Of a stretch of DNA of 42,188 nucleotides, positions 7,618 to 15,195 are shown piece after piece. A model generated the notes under the pieces. That model had not been told where the DNA came from, made no database searches, and was given only the letters and a program-made list of their open reading frames with translations. This DNA is from Muribaculaceae bacterium (GTDB lineage: Bacteria > Bacteroidota > Bacteroidia > Bacteroidales > Muribaculaceae), in NCBI GenBank assembly GCA_029051525.1, contig JAIDKG010000114.1, forward strand, positions 1 to 42,188, given 5' to 3'. A program made the translations under genes and the position numbers. Each line of letters opens with the position of its first letter. Position 1 is the stretch's first letter.

Positions 7618-8112
7618 ATGAAAGATTTTGCAGCCATCGATTTTGAAACGGCCAATGGCAATCCCTGCAGCATATGCAGCATAGGCATCGTAGTGGTGCG
7701 CGACGGTGAAATCACCGAGCGCTTTTACCGTCTGGTGCATCCCGTACCCAATTACTACAATCAGGCAAATGTGGCGGTGCATGGCATTCTTCCGGAGGAT
7801 ACCGAGGCAGCCGACACATTCCCGGAGGTATGGGCCGAGGCGGTGCAACTTATTGAGGGATTACCGCTTGTGGCGCATTGGAGCCGTTTCGATGAGGGAT
7901 GTCTGCGTGCAGCACACACCCGATTCGAGATGCCCTACCCCAACTATAAGTTTTATTGCACCTGCATGGCATCGCGCCGCGTGTTTGGCAAATCGCTCCC
8001 TAATCATAAGCTCCCCACTGTGGCTCGACAATGCGGCTACAATCTCGAGAAGCACCATCATGCTCTGGCCGATGCCGAGGCATGCGCTGTGATCGCGATG
8101 GAGATTTTATAA
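7618..8112 (+). CDS. DEDDh-type 3'-5' exonuclease (DnaQ-like)
   Basis: A small exonuclease of the RNase T/DnaQ superfamily, 164 residues from the ATG at 7618. The DEDDh motifs are present: FAAIDFETANG (Asp and Glu) near residue 6, LVAHWSRFDEGCL (third acid) near the middle, and HHALADAEACA (His and final Asp) near the end. The product is little more than the nuclease domain, so it resembles stand-alone DNA polymerase III epsilon-like proteins of Bacteroidetes, not full PolC. An upstream ATG at 7561 would add 19 residues that do not resemble the family. The next gene starts 5 bases after the stop, which suggests co-translation. Confidence 0.88.
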   Translation: MKDFAAIDFETANGNPCSICSIGIVVVRDGEITERFYRLVHPVPNYYNQANVAVHGILPEDTEAADTFPEVWAEAVQLIEGLPLVAHWSRFDEGCLRAAHTRFEMPYPNYKFYCTCMASRRVFGKSLPNHKLPTVARQCGYNLEKHHHALADAEACAVIAMEIL

Positions 8113-8116
8113 AGCA

Positions 8117-9499
8117 ATGAATATGTTGTCTTCATTGGCAATGCCGCAGGTAGATTGCGATTTCGTGGCTGCCCATATCAATGATGATCCGGCACGGCTA
8201 CGCCTCTCTTTCTGCACCCGCAAAGGTATTACACCTGAGGAGCGACAGAGGCTGGAACAGTCGATTCTGCAGATTGAATGCCGACGCAAGTATGCACCGA
8301 AATTCCGGAGTCTGCTTCAGTCATATCCCGATTTCATCTTCCCTTCGGCTCTGGCGGCCGAGCAGGCGTCGCACTATTGGGTGAGCCGACTTCACTCCTA
8401 CATATTAAGCGCTTATCTCCCCTCTATCCTATCGACTTCCTCTCCTCCCTCGCCTTCCTCTCCTTCCTCTCCTTCCTCTCCTGCGCCAATCTCTATATTT
8501 GATATGACAGCGGGATTGGGGGTGGATTTCATCTGCAATGCCTCCGCTTTCGGCAATGCCGGCGCCGGTGCGTTGGCGGCTGAGATCGACCCGATCAAAG
8601 CCGCCACCCTGCGGCATAATCTTGATCTCTGCAATCTGGCGCAGGCCAATGTGGAGTGTGGCGATTCACTCTCCCTGCTACACTCCCTCCCGGAGGCCGG
8701 CATCAGTGTGATATTCGCCGACCCGGCCCGACGCGGAGAGTCCGACCGACGGCTGTATGACCCCACCGATTGCATGCCAGATGTGGTAGGACATTGGGAT
8801 GAGTTGCTATCTAAGGGCCGGCTGATTATGGTGAAGAATTCTCCGATGCTCGACCCTTCGCAGGTGCTGCGTATGTTCCCGGGCACGGTGAGGTTGCTGG
8901 TGGTGTCGGTGCGTAATGAGTGCAAGGAGGTGCTTGTGCTCGCGCGCCGAGGAGGCACCCTGGAGAGTGTGGAGACCATCAATATCATCGATGGCGAATG
9001 CATAGGCGATTACTCTCCCGATACCCGTCCGGAGGGGGTGCAGTGGTGCGTGATCCCGGCCTCTGAATGGCATAACGACAACTGCGTGCCGGGCTATGCG
9101 GAATCGGCCGAATGGATGGAGAATATATTGAACCACCCCACCCGACCGCTCTATCTCTACGAACCCAATGCTTCTCTCATGAAATGCGCACCGTGGAGAT
9201 GGCTCACCGACCAATACCCCACCCTGCTCAAAGCCTCCCCCAATTGCCATCTCTTCATATCAGCCACCCTCTATTCCGATTTCCCGGGACGCCGACTGCG
9301 CATCACTTCACTTCCCGGGCGCCGCGACCTCCCGAAGTCGGGACGCTTCAATATCGTGAGCCGCAATCATCCTTTGGCACCGGAGGCTCTGGCTCGCAAA
9401 ATGCATCTGCGCATGGGGGGCGACCGTTTTCTATACGCTCTCACTCTGGGACGCGCCGAGCAACCCACTCTTCTCCTCGCCGATCCTGCTGATTCATAA
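8117..9499 (+). CDS. THUMP-like class I SAM-dependent methyltransferase (PG_1098-like)
   Basis: A 460-residue protein of the Bacteroidetes THUMP-like/PG_1098 ferredoxin-fold methyltransferase group; the substrate is probably RNA but is not known. An N-terminal helical part covers residues 1-105. The Rossmann SAM-binding domain follows (IFDMTAGLGVDFICNA, then AAEIDP and the catalytic-type motif IFADPARR). The C-terminal third holds the ferredoxin-like region (LYEPNASLMKCAPW) and a last domain with LPKSGRFNIVSRNHPL. Between the N-terminal part and the Rossmann domain there is a Ser/Pro run (SPSSPSSPSSP) encoded by a 9-bp tandem repeat. The gene is likely in an operon with the exonuclease. Its stop codon overlaps a dispersed AGAGCGC element, followed by a very long hairpin. 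Confidence 0.88.
   Translation: MNMLSSLAMPQVDCDFVAAHINDDPARLRLSFCTRKGITPEERQRLEQSILQIECRRKYAPKFRSLLQSYPDFIFPSALAAEQASHYWVSRLHSYILSAYLPSILSTSSPPSPSSPSSPSSPAPISIFDMTAGLGVDFICNASAFGNAGAGALAAEIDPIKAATLRHNLDLCNLAQANVECGDSLSLLHSLPEAGISVIFADPARRGESDRRLYDPTDCMPDVVGHWDELLSKGRLIMVKNSPMLDPSQVLRMFPGTVRLLVVSVRNECKEVLVLARRGGTLESVETINIIDGECIGDYSPDTRPEGVQWCVIPASEWHNDNCVPGYAESAEWMENILNHPTRPLYLYEPNASLMKCAPWRWLTDQYPTLLKASPNCHLFISATLYSDFPGRRLRITSLPGRRDLPKSGRFNIVSRNHPLAPEALARKMHLRMGGDRFLYALTLGRAEQPTLLLADPADS
8437..8481 (+). repeat. 9-bp minisatellite TTCCTCTCC, 5 units
   Basis: Five head-to-tail 9-bp units, four of them exact TTCCTCTCC and the second degenerate, encode a Ser-Pro-Ser linker in the THUMP-like methyltransferase. 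Copy-number change would keep the reading frame. Confidence 0.85.
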
Positions 9500-9505
9500 G
9501 AGCGC
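9499..9505 (+). repeat. Dispersed AGAGCGC element, site 3
   Basis: TAAGAGCGC overlaps the stop codon of the methyltransferase gene (TAA at 9497-9499) and is followed by a run of eight G. Only the left half of the consensus is present. Confidence 0.5.
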
Positions 9506-9523
9506 AGGGGGGGGAAAACAGCA

Positions 9524-9579
9524 CAAAAATCACAGAGTCCATAATCCTTTCTTCAGGATTATGGACTCTGTGATTTTTG
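9524..9579. terminator. Bidirectional intrinsic terminator (25-bp perfect stem)
   Basis: A perfect 25-base stem (9524-9548 with 9555-9579) and a 6-base TTCTTC loop lie between two convergent genes. The outermost pairs are five A against five T, so both strands end in a T-run after a GC-containing stem. Confidence 0.9.
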
Positions 9580-9608
9580 GCACTGTAGCTGCTATAGCTA
9601 CAAGGGAA

Positions 9609-11258
9609 TTAGAATTTATATCCGAGCGAAAGGAGCACCTGATTGGAGCTGAAGTTCACATGAGCCGAGGGAGATGACTCGCTGCCGGCACCATCGGTAG
9701 TGAAGGCATGCCAGCCGGCCGACTGCTGCTTGTGGACATAGGCCAGATCGGCATAGAATCCGCCGGTGCGGAAGCCCAGACCTGCAGTATAGTAGTTGGT
9801 GCTGTTGTCAAATCTGAACTCGGGCATTGTGCCTGCTGTCTGGATCACAGTGCTGCCGTTGGCTGCCGATTCCTTTACGGGTGAGGATATATTGCTATAG
9901 CCTGCGCGCACACTGAATTGCGGCGTCACACGGAATTCGGCTCCGATGCGGAATGTATTCTGATTCTTGCAGTATTCTTTGATATTGTCGTTGATTCCTC
10001 CCACATAGTCGTAGCTATCCACGCTGGGGAAGGATACTCCCCAATAATCATCGTAGAGATATGTGGGATCCTTGAAGTGCATCTTCGAGGTCTGGGTCCA
10101 CTCATAGTCGGCCGAGATTATCAGGTTGTTGCCTATCACTCCGGCTGCCGATACAATCATATGCCATGGTGTGCGGAAGCGGTAATCATTGGTGCCGGGA
10201 TAACCGTCGTTGGTCGACTGGGTGCGGAATCCTTCTCCGTTGTAGCTGTAGTCGGTATCGGCCGAGAACTCCTCGTTGAGGTTATAATATGTCGGAGTAT
10301 GGAAGGCGAAGCCTAAGCGGAACTCCTGGATCGGACGGAATATCAGACCCAATTTATAGGCAAATCCGGTGCCGCTCACATTGTAATAGTTGGTAAGCGA
10401 CCAGTCGGAAGTGGTCTGTTCCACACCGTTACTCCCCTCTACATATGCGCCGTCGAGCGCCTCCTGATATCTTGAATAAAGGTTGTAGCTCAGGCTGGTG
10501 ATATCGAAGTCCATACCCCAGAACACCATATTGCCGAAGTTGCCGCCTATGGCGATATTGAATGAATCCACGCCACCTGATTCGGAGGTCCAGTAATTGG
10601 CCACACCGCTGGTGCCCTGACCAAACTGACCCTTCCATCTGGGATTGTCGGGATCACCTTCCGGATTGATCAGGAATGAATCATAACCGAGGATTGCGAT
10701 CCATGGAGCGGCATAGCCGCCATCGTCGGGGTTGTAGGGATCATAGTAACGGTCAGTTGTCACGTCGCCTACAGTAAGCTCATGGCTATTTGCCACACCG
10801 GCCATCCAGTTGGTCATGGAGTTGGAGATGTTGCCGAGGTGTCCGCCATACTTTCTGTAGAACGAAGCTGTACGATTATAAGTGAAGCCGAAGTTGAGAT
10901 TGGGCACTGCTTTGCTGGGGATGCGGAGGGTGAGCACACCACCTATGTTGTTGAGCAGAAACTTGGTCTGGTTCATCTTGGTGGAGAAACCGGAGCTCTC
11001 CGAATTGCTCGACATCATATTGAGATTCATCGTCAGACCGATTTCACTGTTGCGATACACGCCTATACCGGCCGGATTCTGCGAGAATGTGGTAAGGTCG
11101 CCACCCAATGCGCCGAATGCACCGCCCATCGACATGAAGCGGGCTGTGCCGTTCATATCCTGCTGCGAGAAGCGAAGCGCATCCACAGCACTCTGTGCCA
11201 TTGCCAGAGCCGGTGCCCCGGCAAGACAGAGGGCGAGTAAAGTAGATTTATAGTTCAT
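9609..11258 (-). CDS. OmpP1/FadL/TodX-family outer-membrane transport protein
   Basis: A 549-residue outer-membrane beta-barrel of the FadL/OmpP1 group, which lets hydrophobic compounds cross the outer membrane. A signal peptide ends near residue 22 (LAMAQS). The mature N-terminus has the family hallmarks FMSMGGAFGALGGDLTTFSQNPAGIG, where the NPAGI motif follows the hatch segment. Many Tyr/Phe/Gly-rich alternating strands follow, and the last residues are LLSLGYKF, ending in the Phe expected for BAM-dependent insertion. It lies 93 bases after the Trp-rich secreted protein on the same strand, probably as one unit. The substrate cannot be told from the sequence. Confidence 0.9.
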   Translation of the reverse strand: MNYKSTLLALCLAGAPALAMAQSAVDALRFSQQDMNGTARFMSMGGAFGALGGDLTTFSQNPAGIGVYRNSEIGLTMNLNMMSSNSESSGFSTKMNQTKFLLNNIGGVLTLRIPSKAVPNLNFGFTYNRTASFYRKYGGHLGNISNSMTNWMAGVANSHELTVGDVTTDRYYDPYNPDDGGYAAPWIAILGYDSFLINPEGDPDNPRWKGQFGQGTSGVANYWTSESGGVDSFNIAIGGNFGNMVFWGMDFDITSLSYNLYSRYQEALDGAYVEGSNGVEQTTSDWSLTNYYNVSGTGFAYKLGLIFRPIQEFRLGFAFHTPTYYNLNEEFSADTDYSYNGEGFRTQSTNDGYPGTNDYRFRTPWHMIVSAAGVIGNNLIISADYEWTQTSKMHFKDPTYLYDDYWGVSFPSVDSYDYVGGINDNIKEYCKNQNTFRIGAEFRVTPQFSVRAGYSNISSPVKESAANGSTVIQTAGTMPEFRFDNSTNYYTAGLGFRTGGFYADLAYVHKQQSAGWHAFTTDGAGSESSPSAHVNFSSNQVLLSLGYKF

Positions 11259-11351
11259 AAGCGATTTATTTTCAAGTTATATGAAGGAGAGGTGACAATC
11301 TGGTGAGGTGAAGAGGAGAAGAGAAGAGATGGCGAGGAGAGAGGAGTTGCG

Positions 11352-12578
11352 TCAACGATGACCGCCACGTGCGCCACCGCCGCCACCTCCGCCACGGCTG
11401 CCGCCACCGAAGCTGCCGCCACCGCTGGAGCGATGACCGCCACCGGTGCTGTAGCTACCCGACGAACGATGGGTAGAGCTGTTGCTGTTGCTGGTGCGGC
11501 GCGTGCTGCTGTTGCTTTGGCGTTGGGTGGAAGAATTGCGCTGAGTCGAAGTGCTGCTCTGACGTTTGGTCGAGCTGCCCGACGACTGATAGGCTCCGCT
11601 TCCTGAGGTGCGATGACCTCCGTTGCCGTTGACGGTAGTGCCACTGCCGCGGTTGGGGCGCGATGTGGTGCCGCTCACACGATTGGTATTATTACCGGGG
11701 CGGGAAGTGCTCTGATATGCGCCCTGTCCGCTCACACGATGACCGCCATTCCCGATTGTATAACCGGGTCCTCCGGCCGATGATGAACCGGGACGCGCTG
11801 TGCCATGCTGCGGACGTGTGGCCGGACGGGCTGTGCCCATAGGCCTACGACCATTGTGATTGCCACCGGGACGCGCGTCGGCTTCCCAGCCCGGACGTAT
11901 GCCCACCGGGCGATTGCCACCCGGACGATAGTCGGCATAGTGGGGCCTGCCCCATGACGGGCCACCACCCCATGCAGGTCCCCAGCCGGGTCCCCAACCC
12001 CAGGAAGGATAGGAGGGGCACCAGCCCCAGCCCCATGAGGGACCCCAGCCCCACGACGGACCATATCCCCAATTCCAGGGATTGCCCCACCACGGACCGC
12101 TCCACGGACCATTCCAGGCCCAGGAAAGCGACCAACCGGGAGAATTCCACAGATACCAGTTGCCCCATGCTGTGGGGAGATAATTCACATACGGGCCGAA
12201 CGACGGAATACCGTTGATGTTATACTCCACCGTCACATTGCCATATGAATTGGCAAGCACATCCACAAGCAGATCCACATTGTCGAGCACAATGGTGGGA
12301 TTATAGTATTTCTGTATCTGGGTGGTATATACGAAATCAGGGTTGTTTTCGGCACGTATACCGATTGTATCAATCGGAGTGCTGTAGTACTGTCCGCGCA
12401 TGTTGTAGGTATCCACATCGATATCCTGAAAGTCGGGGATGTAATTGCGCGCAGCCTTCGAAGCGGCCGCTTTCTGTGCCTCTTTCTTAGGATTATAATA
12501 GATATCATCTTCGATCTGCCCCCACACGGGCGAGGCAGCTGCGAGAAGCATTGAGGCCAAAAGTATATAGGTCTTCAT
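11352..12578 (-). CDS. Secreted Trp/Pro/Gly-rich and Ser/Arg/Gly-rich low-complexity protein
   Basis: I do not recognise a functional domain. The 408-residue product starts with a signal peptide (MKTYILLASMLLAAASPVWG). Residues 20-125 are ordinary (IDVDTYNMRGQYYSTPIDTIGI). A Trp/Gly/Pro array at about 130-210 has repeated WGxGPSWGW units. The last 190 residues are rich in Ser, Thr, Arg, Asn and Gly (STKRQSSTSTQRNSSTQRQS) and end in a run of eight Gly then ARGGHR. Such a protein should be exported, mostly disordered and sticky; a matrix or surface role is only a guess. It is followed by the FadL-like barrel and preceded by a TATATTTG -7 box at 12649-12656. Confidence 0.8.
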   Translation of the reverse strand: MKTYILLASMLLAAASPVWGQIEDDIYYNPKKEAQKAAASKAARNYIPDFQDIDVDTYNMRGQYYSTPIDTIGIRAENNPDFVYTTQIQKYYNPTIVLDNVDLLVDVLANSYGNVTVEYNINGIPSFGPYVNYLPTAWGNWYLWNSPGWSLSWAWNGPWSGPWWGNPWNWGYGPSWGWGPSWGWGWCPSYPSWGWGPGWGPAWGGGPSWGRPHYADYRPGGNRPVGIRPGWEADARPGGNHNGRRPMGTARPATRPQHGTARPGSSSAGGPGYTIGNGGHRVSGQGAYQSTSRPGNNTNRVSGTTSRPNRGSGTTVNGNGGHRTSGSGAYQSSGSSTKRQSSTSTQRNSSTQRQSNSSTRRTSNSNSSTHRSSGSYSTGGGHRSSGGGSFGGGSRGGGGGGGARGGHR

Positions 12579-12648
12579 AACTCCAGAATTTTAGGTTTTT
12601 GAGCCGCTTGAGGAGAGTTTGCGTTGAGCGACACCACAGGTTCGGCTA

Positions 12649-12656
12649 CAAATATA
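12649..12656 (-). promoter_or_regulatory. Promoter -7 box upstream of the Trp-rich protein gene
   Basis: On the minus strand TATATTTG matches TAnnTTTG exactly, 71 bases before the start codon. A good -33 TTG at the expected distance is not visible. An 8-bp inverted repeat (ATGACAAT/ATTGTCAT, 12703-12723) lies further upstream and may be an operator or the end of the neighbouring transcript. Confidence 0.55.
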
Positions 12657-12799
12657 ACGATTATTTCTCAGATAAGTTGCATTTCGCTGTATATCTGATA
12701 TTATGACAATCATGTATTGTCATGGTTTAATAGCAGTATGCCCGGAATAGTAGCATCAGTGAGTTTGCGACCCTTTTCGGCATCGACGATAGGTATTGC

Positions 12800-13723
12800 T
12801 CATTGCTGCGATTTATTGTCGTTCTGAGCGCTCTGAGCACTCTGAGCGCTCTGAGCACTCTGAGGACTCTGAGGACTCTGAGCTCTCTGAGAACTCTGAG
12901 GACTCTGAGGACTCTGAGCTCTCTGAGAACTCTGAGGACTCTGAGCACTCTGAGCTCTCTGAGCACTCTGAGCTCTCTGAGCTCTCTGAGCACTCTGAGC
13001 ACTCTGATTTTCAACCGGCCGAAATCCGTTGCAATTCGGGAAATCGCTGCAGCCCCAAAACTCGCGGCCTTGCTGCGGTCCATTCTTCTGCATTCGCTTG
13101 AGCATGGGCTTGCCGCATTTGGGGCATGTCGGGGCAATCTGAGCAATCTGAGCGCTCTGAGCTCTCTGAGCTCCCTGAGCCCTACGTGCGTCTAAGCGAG
13201 CTTTAGTCATTTGCTCTTTTATACCGCCGTTTCGCAGGAATTGCTGCTTTTGATACTCCAGCAGCCCGGCAAGCATTCTGTCACACTGATGAATCAATGT
13301 GATGGCAACATTTGCAAGTGTCTCATCGCTCCAGCCTCTGGCTTTCTCAATCATAAACTCGCGGCTCATCCGGATTTTCAAATTGTGGCGCACGTTTTCG
13401 AGTCGTGTATCTCCGAGCTCCCACTTTCTAAGACCCCGCGTAATAATATAGTCCTCGTAGTCGAGCATAAGTTCCTGTTGACTACTTTTCCCTACGTTTG
13501 TAAGCAGCATCTCCGATTGTGTCGACATATTGGCAGCGCAGCTGCCCTCTGCTATATTCTGTTTGATGCTACGCGCTGCCTGAATCATCTGGTCTTTGGT
13601 TCGGTCGCCGGGCTTTATGTACCGCTCGCAGAACACAAACGTGATGTCATACAGATGCTCCGCCAACTGAAAGCACCTAAGCTGGCGATAATTCCCTTTA
13701 TGTGAAAGAAACTCTCCCTCCAT
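12800..13723 (-). CDS. Four-helix-bundle suffix-domain protein with C4 zinc finger and repeat tail
   Basis: A 307-residue protein. Residues about 10-120 match the four-helix-bundle (S23/IVS-like) family (LRCFQLAEHLYDITFVFCERY, SIKQNIAEGS, ELMLDYEDYIITRG). The helical suffix region covers about 120-175. A topoisomerase-type C4 zinc ribbon follows (CPKCGKPMLKRM ... FWGCSDFPNC). The finger is flanked on both sides by (S/R)-(A/P)-Q tripeptide repeats: 5 units before it and 20 units after it, encoded by 9-bp repeats at 13139-13183 and 12824-13003. The zinc ribbon suggests nucleic-acid binding; the biological role is unknown. An exact promoter lies about 220 bases upstream (13942-13972). Confidence 0.85.
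   Translation of the reverse strand: MEGEFLSHKGNYRQLRCFQLAEHLYDITFVFCERYIKPGDRTKDQMIQAARSIKQNIAEGSCAANMSTQSEMLLTNVGKSSQQELMLDYEDYIITRGLRKWELGDTRLENVRHNLKIRMSREFMIEKARGWSDETLANVAITLIHQCDRMLAGLLEYQKQQFLRNGGIKEQMTKARLDARRAQGAQRAQSAQIAQIAPTCPKCGKPMLKRMQKNGPQQGREFWGCSDFPNCNGFRPVENQSAQSAQRAQRAQSAQRAQSAQSPQSSQRAQSPQSPQSSQRAQSPQSPQSAQSAQSAQSAQNDNKSQQ
12824..13003. repeat. 9-bp minisatellite CTGAGnnCT, 20 units
   Basis: Exactly 20 consecutive 9-bp units of CTGAGnnCT on the plus strand; the two variable bases are mostly CA, CG, GA, CT or AA. It encodes the (S/R)(A/P)Q tail on the minus strand and leaves all six frames open, which explains the spurious open frames here. Confidence 0.95.
13139..13183. 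repeat. 9-bp minisatellite CTGAGnnCT, second array of 5 units
   Basis: Five further units of the same repeat lie on the other side of the zinc-finger codons, about 135 bases from the 20-unit array. The two arrays share the motif and the reading frame. Confidence 0.9.
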
Positions 13724-13941
13724 AACTCATTCCGGCTTTAACTCGCCCTCCATCAACTTTGGCAACAACGTGTCACGAAGGGTAGCAAGGCGAGAGGATT
13801 CTGATAGTGTTTGTTTGATTTTTATAAAAACTGGATTAAATGCCCAATTCTGTTGTCAGCCATTTATTAGTCTTTTGTTTTTCGGCCAAACCTACCTTTA
13901 TTCTATCGATTCTTTCCATGGGTATTAAAATTGCGATATTG

Positions 13942-13972
13942 CAAAATTAACTAAAATAATTCACTTGGTCAA
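13942..13972 (-). promoter_or_regulatory. Bacteroidetes promoter for the four-helix-bundle gene
   Basis: On the minus strand, TTG (13972-13970), a 20-base spacer, and TAATTTTG (13949-13942) match the Bacteroidetes -33/-7 consensus. The leader to the start codon would be about 210 nt. Confidence 0.7.
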
Positions 13973-14015
13973 AATTATGAGTATGATAATCAATAGAATT
14001 GCCATAGCAAATGTA

Positions 14016-14027
14016 AGAGCGCGCTCT
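14016..14027. repeat. Dispersed AGAGCGCG element, site 4 (palindromic form)
   Basis: AGAGCGCGCTCT is a perfect 12-bp palindrome, preceded by GTA and followed by AAAGG. It lies 156 bases beyond the end of trmN. Confidence 0.6.
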
Positions 14028-14125
14028 AAAGGAAGCTATGGTGATTATGACTTTGGAGCAATCGCAACCTGACACATCGCAAGGGTTATGAGATGCCTCA
14101 CCGGCACCATTTCTTCGTTCTGCTG

Positions 14126-14149
14126 CTCGTGGGTTGGGTAACCCACGAG
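14126..14149. other. Perfect 10-bp hairpin CTCGTGGGTT/AACCCACGAG
   Basis: CTCGTGGGTT (14126-14135) pairs with AACCCACGAG (14140-14149) across a GGGT loop. No T-run follows on either strand, so it is not an ordinary terminator. It may be part of an RNA structure or a repeat unit. Confidence 0.5.
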
Positions 14150-14177
14150 GTCTGTGAAACTGTGGCAGTGTCGCTGC

Positions 14178-14203
14178 GATTTCTACATTTTGATGTAGAA
14201 ATC
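14178..14203. other. Perfect 11-bp hairpin across the trmN stop codon
   Basis: GATTTCTACAT (14178-14188) pairs with ATGTAGAAATC (14193-14203) across a 4-base loop. The trmN stop codon (TAG, minus strand) sits in one arm. It may mark the mRNA 3' end or simply be a side effect of the repeat next to it. Confidence 0.5.
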
Positions 14204-15028
14204 TCGGCAAAGGGCAATGTATTGCGCGGTGTAATCGCCGGGGGCGTGCTCAATGATAAGTTCGGTGATTTCGGGAAGTATATCAGGATCCCTATCGCGG
14301 GAAGTGAGGCGATTACTTCCCGGCACAATCCGACATTCCGGCCGCTCCCACTCCATCATGACGCGCTTCACCCCTGCTCGCGGATTACCTTTCACACTGG
14401 TGAGGCGCCGCAACCGCAGTCCCTCTGACTCCCCTATCTCGCGCAGTCTCTCCTCACTCTCGGCCTGTGCGATATATGCCAGGCGGCCGCCGGGGCGAAG
14501 CATGCGGGGAGCCTCGATGAGCAAGGCCTCGGGCGAAAGGGTATCGGCATGGCGGGCCAGCATCCGGGCTGAGCCATCGTTCAATGCCCCGGCATGGAAG
14601 AATGGCGGATTCGATACAATCCGATCATACATCCCGCCGGGTCTATTCCCCTCTTCTGAATCACAACCTCCCGACACTTCGGCGCCCCTCATTTCATCGG
14701 GCTGTATCAGCTCACTTCTAAAGTCGCCGCAATGCGGTTTTATCCGGTCGCTCCATGGCGAGTCGGCGATATTTTCGGCCGCCTCTTCTACCGCCTCATG
14801 ATCCAGATCCACCGCGTGGATACACACCCGCGTCGCACCGATATCCTCCAGACGCTGAGCCAGCATCAGCGCGATCAGTCCGCACCCGCACCCGGCATCA
14901 AGCAGATCGCGATCAGTGGCCGACACACCTGCCCAGGCTCCGATCAACACTCCATCTACTCCAACTTTATTGGCACTCCTCTGATGGCGCACCGAGAAGC
15001 GCTTCATCCGGAATATTCTCTCTTTCAT
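14183..15028 (-). CDS. trmN: tRNA1(Val) (adenine(37)-N6)-methyltransferase, TrmN6/YfiC-like
   Basis: This SAM-dependent enzyme methylates N6 of A37 in tRNA-Val. The 281-residue product starts with the family's FRMKRFSVRHQRSANKVGVDGVLIGAW, which includes substrate-side residues. The SAM site LLDAGCGCGLIALMLAQRL follows at about 60-78, and the acidic strand-2 motif is IHAVDLD. The adenine N6 catalytic motif NPPF is in VSNPPFFHAGALND, before a C-terminal half ending in SVKGNPRAGVKRVMMEW. There is a roughly 25-residue insertion between the GDFR block and the NPPF motif (EEGNRPGGM). Two stops and a hairpin end the gene. It diverges from lon, with 127 bases between the coding regions. Confidence 0.92.
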   Translation of the reverse strand: MKERIFRMKRFSVRHQRSANKVGVDGVLIGAWAGVSATDRDLLDAGCGCGLIALMLAQRLEDIGATRVCIHAVDLDHEAVEEAAENIADSPWSDRIKPHCGDFRSELIQPDEMRGAEVSGGCDSEEGNRPGGMYDRIVSNPPFFHAGALNDGSARMLARHADTLSPEALLIEAPRMLRPGGRLAYIAQAESEERLREIGESEGLRLRRLTSVKGNPRAGVKRVMMEWERPECRIVPGSNRLTSRDRDPDILPEITELIIEHAPGDYTAQYIALCRDFYIKM

Positions 15029-15151
15029 AAATGTTATTTTCTGTAATTCGGAATCCTTGCATCCCCCGGTCTACCCTATTCGCATCCATTTCCACACACC
15101 TCTACTAACGGCTCTTCTCTTTATTATGGTGTGTATTTGACAAAAAATCAC

Positions 15152-15159
15152 TAACTTTG
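15152..15159 (+). promoter_or_regulatory. Promoter -7 box for lon
   Basis: TAACTTTG matches TAnnTTTG exactly. The nearest upstream TTTG (15136-15139) is only 12 bases away, too close for the usual 19-21 spacer, so the -33 element is unclear. Transcription would start near 15166, so an upstream in-frame start at 15157 cannot be used. Confidence 0.65.
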
Positions 15160-15195
15160 CAATTCCGTTTCCCCCTCGGCAAGTATTCAAATGAT

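Larger units (their letters stand above)
13724..14182. other. Intergenic region with promoter, dispersed element and hairpins
   Basis: About 460 bases without a supported gene. It holds the promoter for the four-helix-bundle gene (13942-13972), a palindromic AGAGCGCGCTCT (14016-14027), and a 10-bp hairpin (14126-14149). An 87-residue minus-strand open frame here overlaps the end of trmN and looks spurious. The part at 14030-14180 is GC-richer than the rest and may be an inserted repeat. Confidence 0.5.

Noticed and set aside
12824-13003. CRISPR array
   Set aside because: The period is only 9 bp with no unique spacers, and it lies within a coding sequence.
12796-13195. Several open frames across the 9-bp repeats
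   Set aside because: The 9-bp unit has no stop codon in any frame, so these are artefacts; only the minus-strand frame with the helical bundle and zinc ribbon is real.
13947-14210. Minus-strand open frame of 87 codons upstream of the four-helix-bundle gene
   Set aside because: It overlaps the trmN end and the hairpins and shows no domain or signal.
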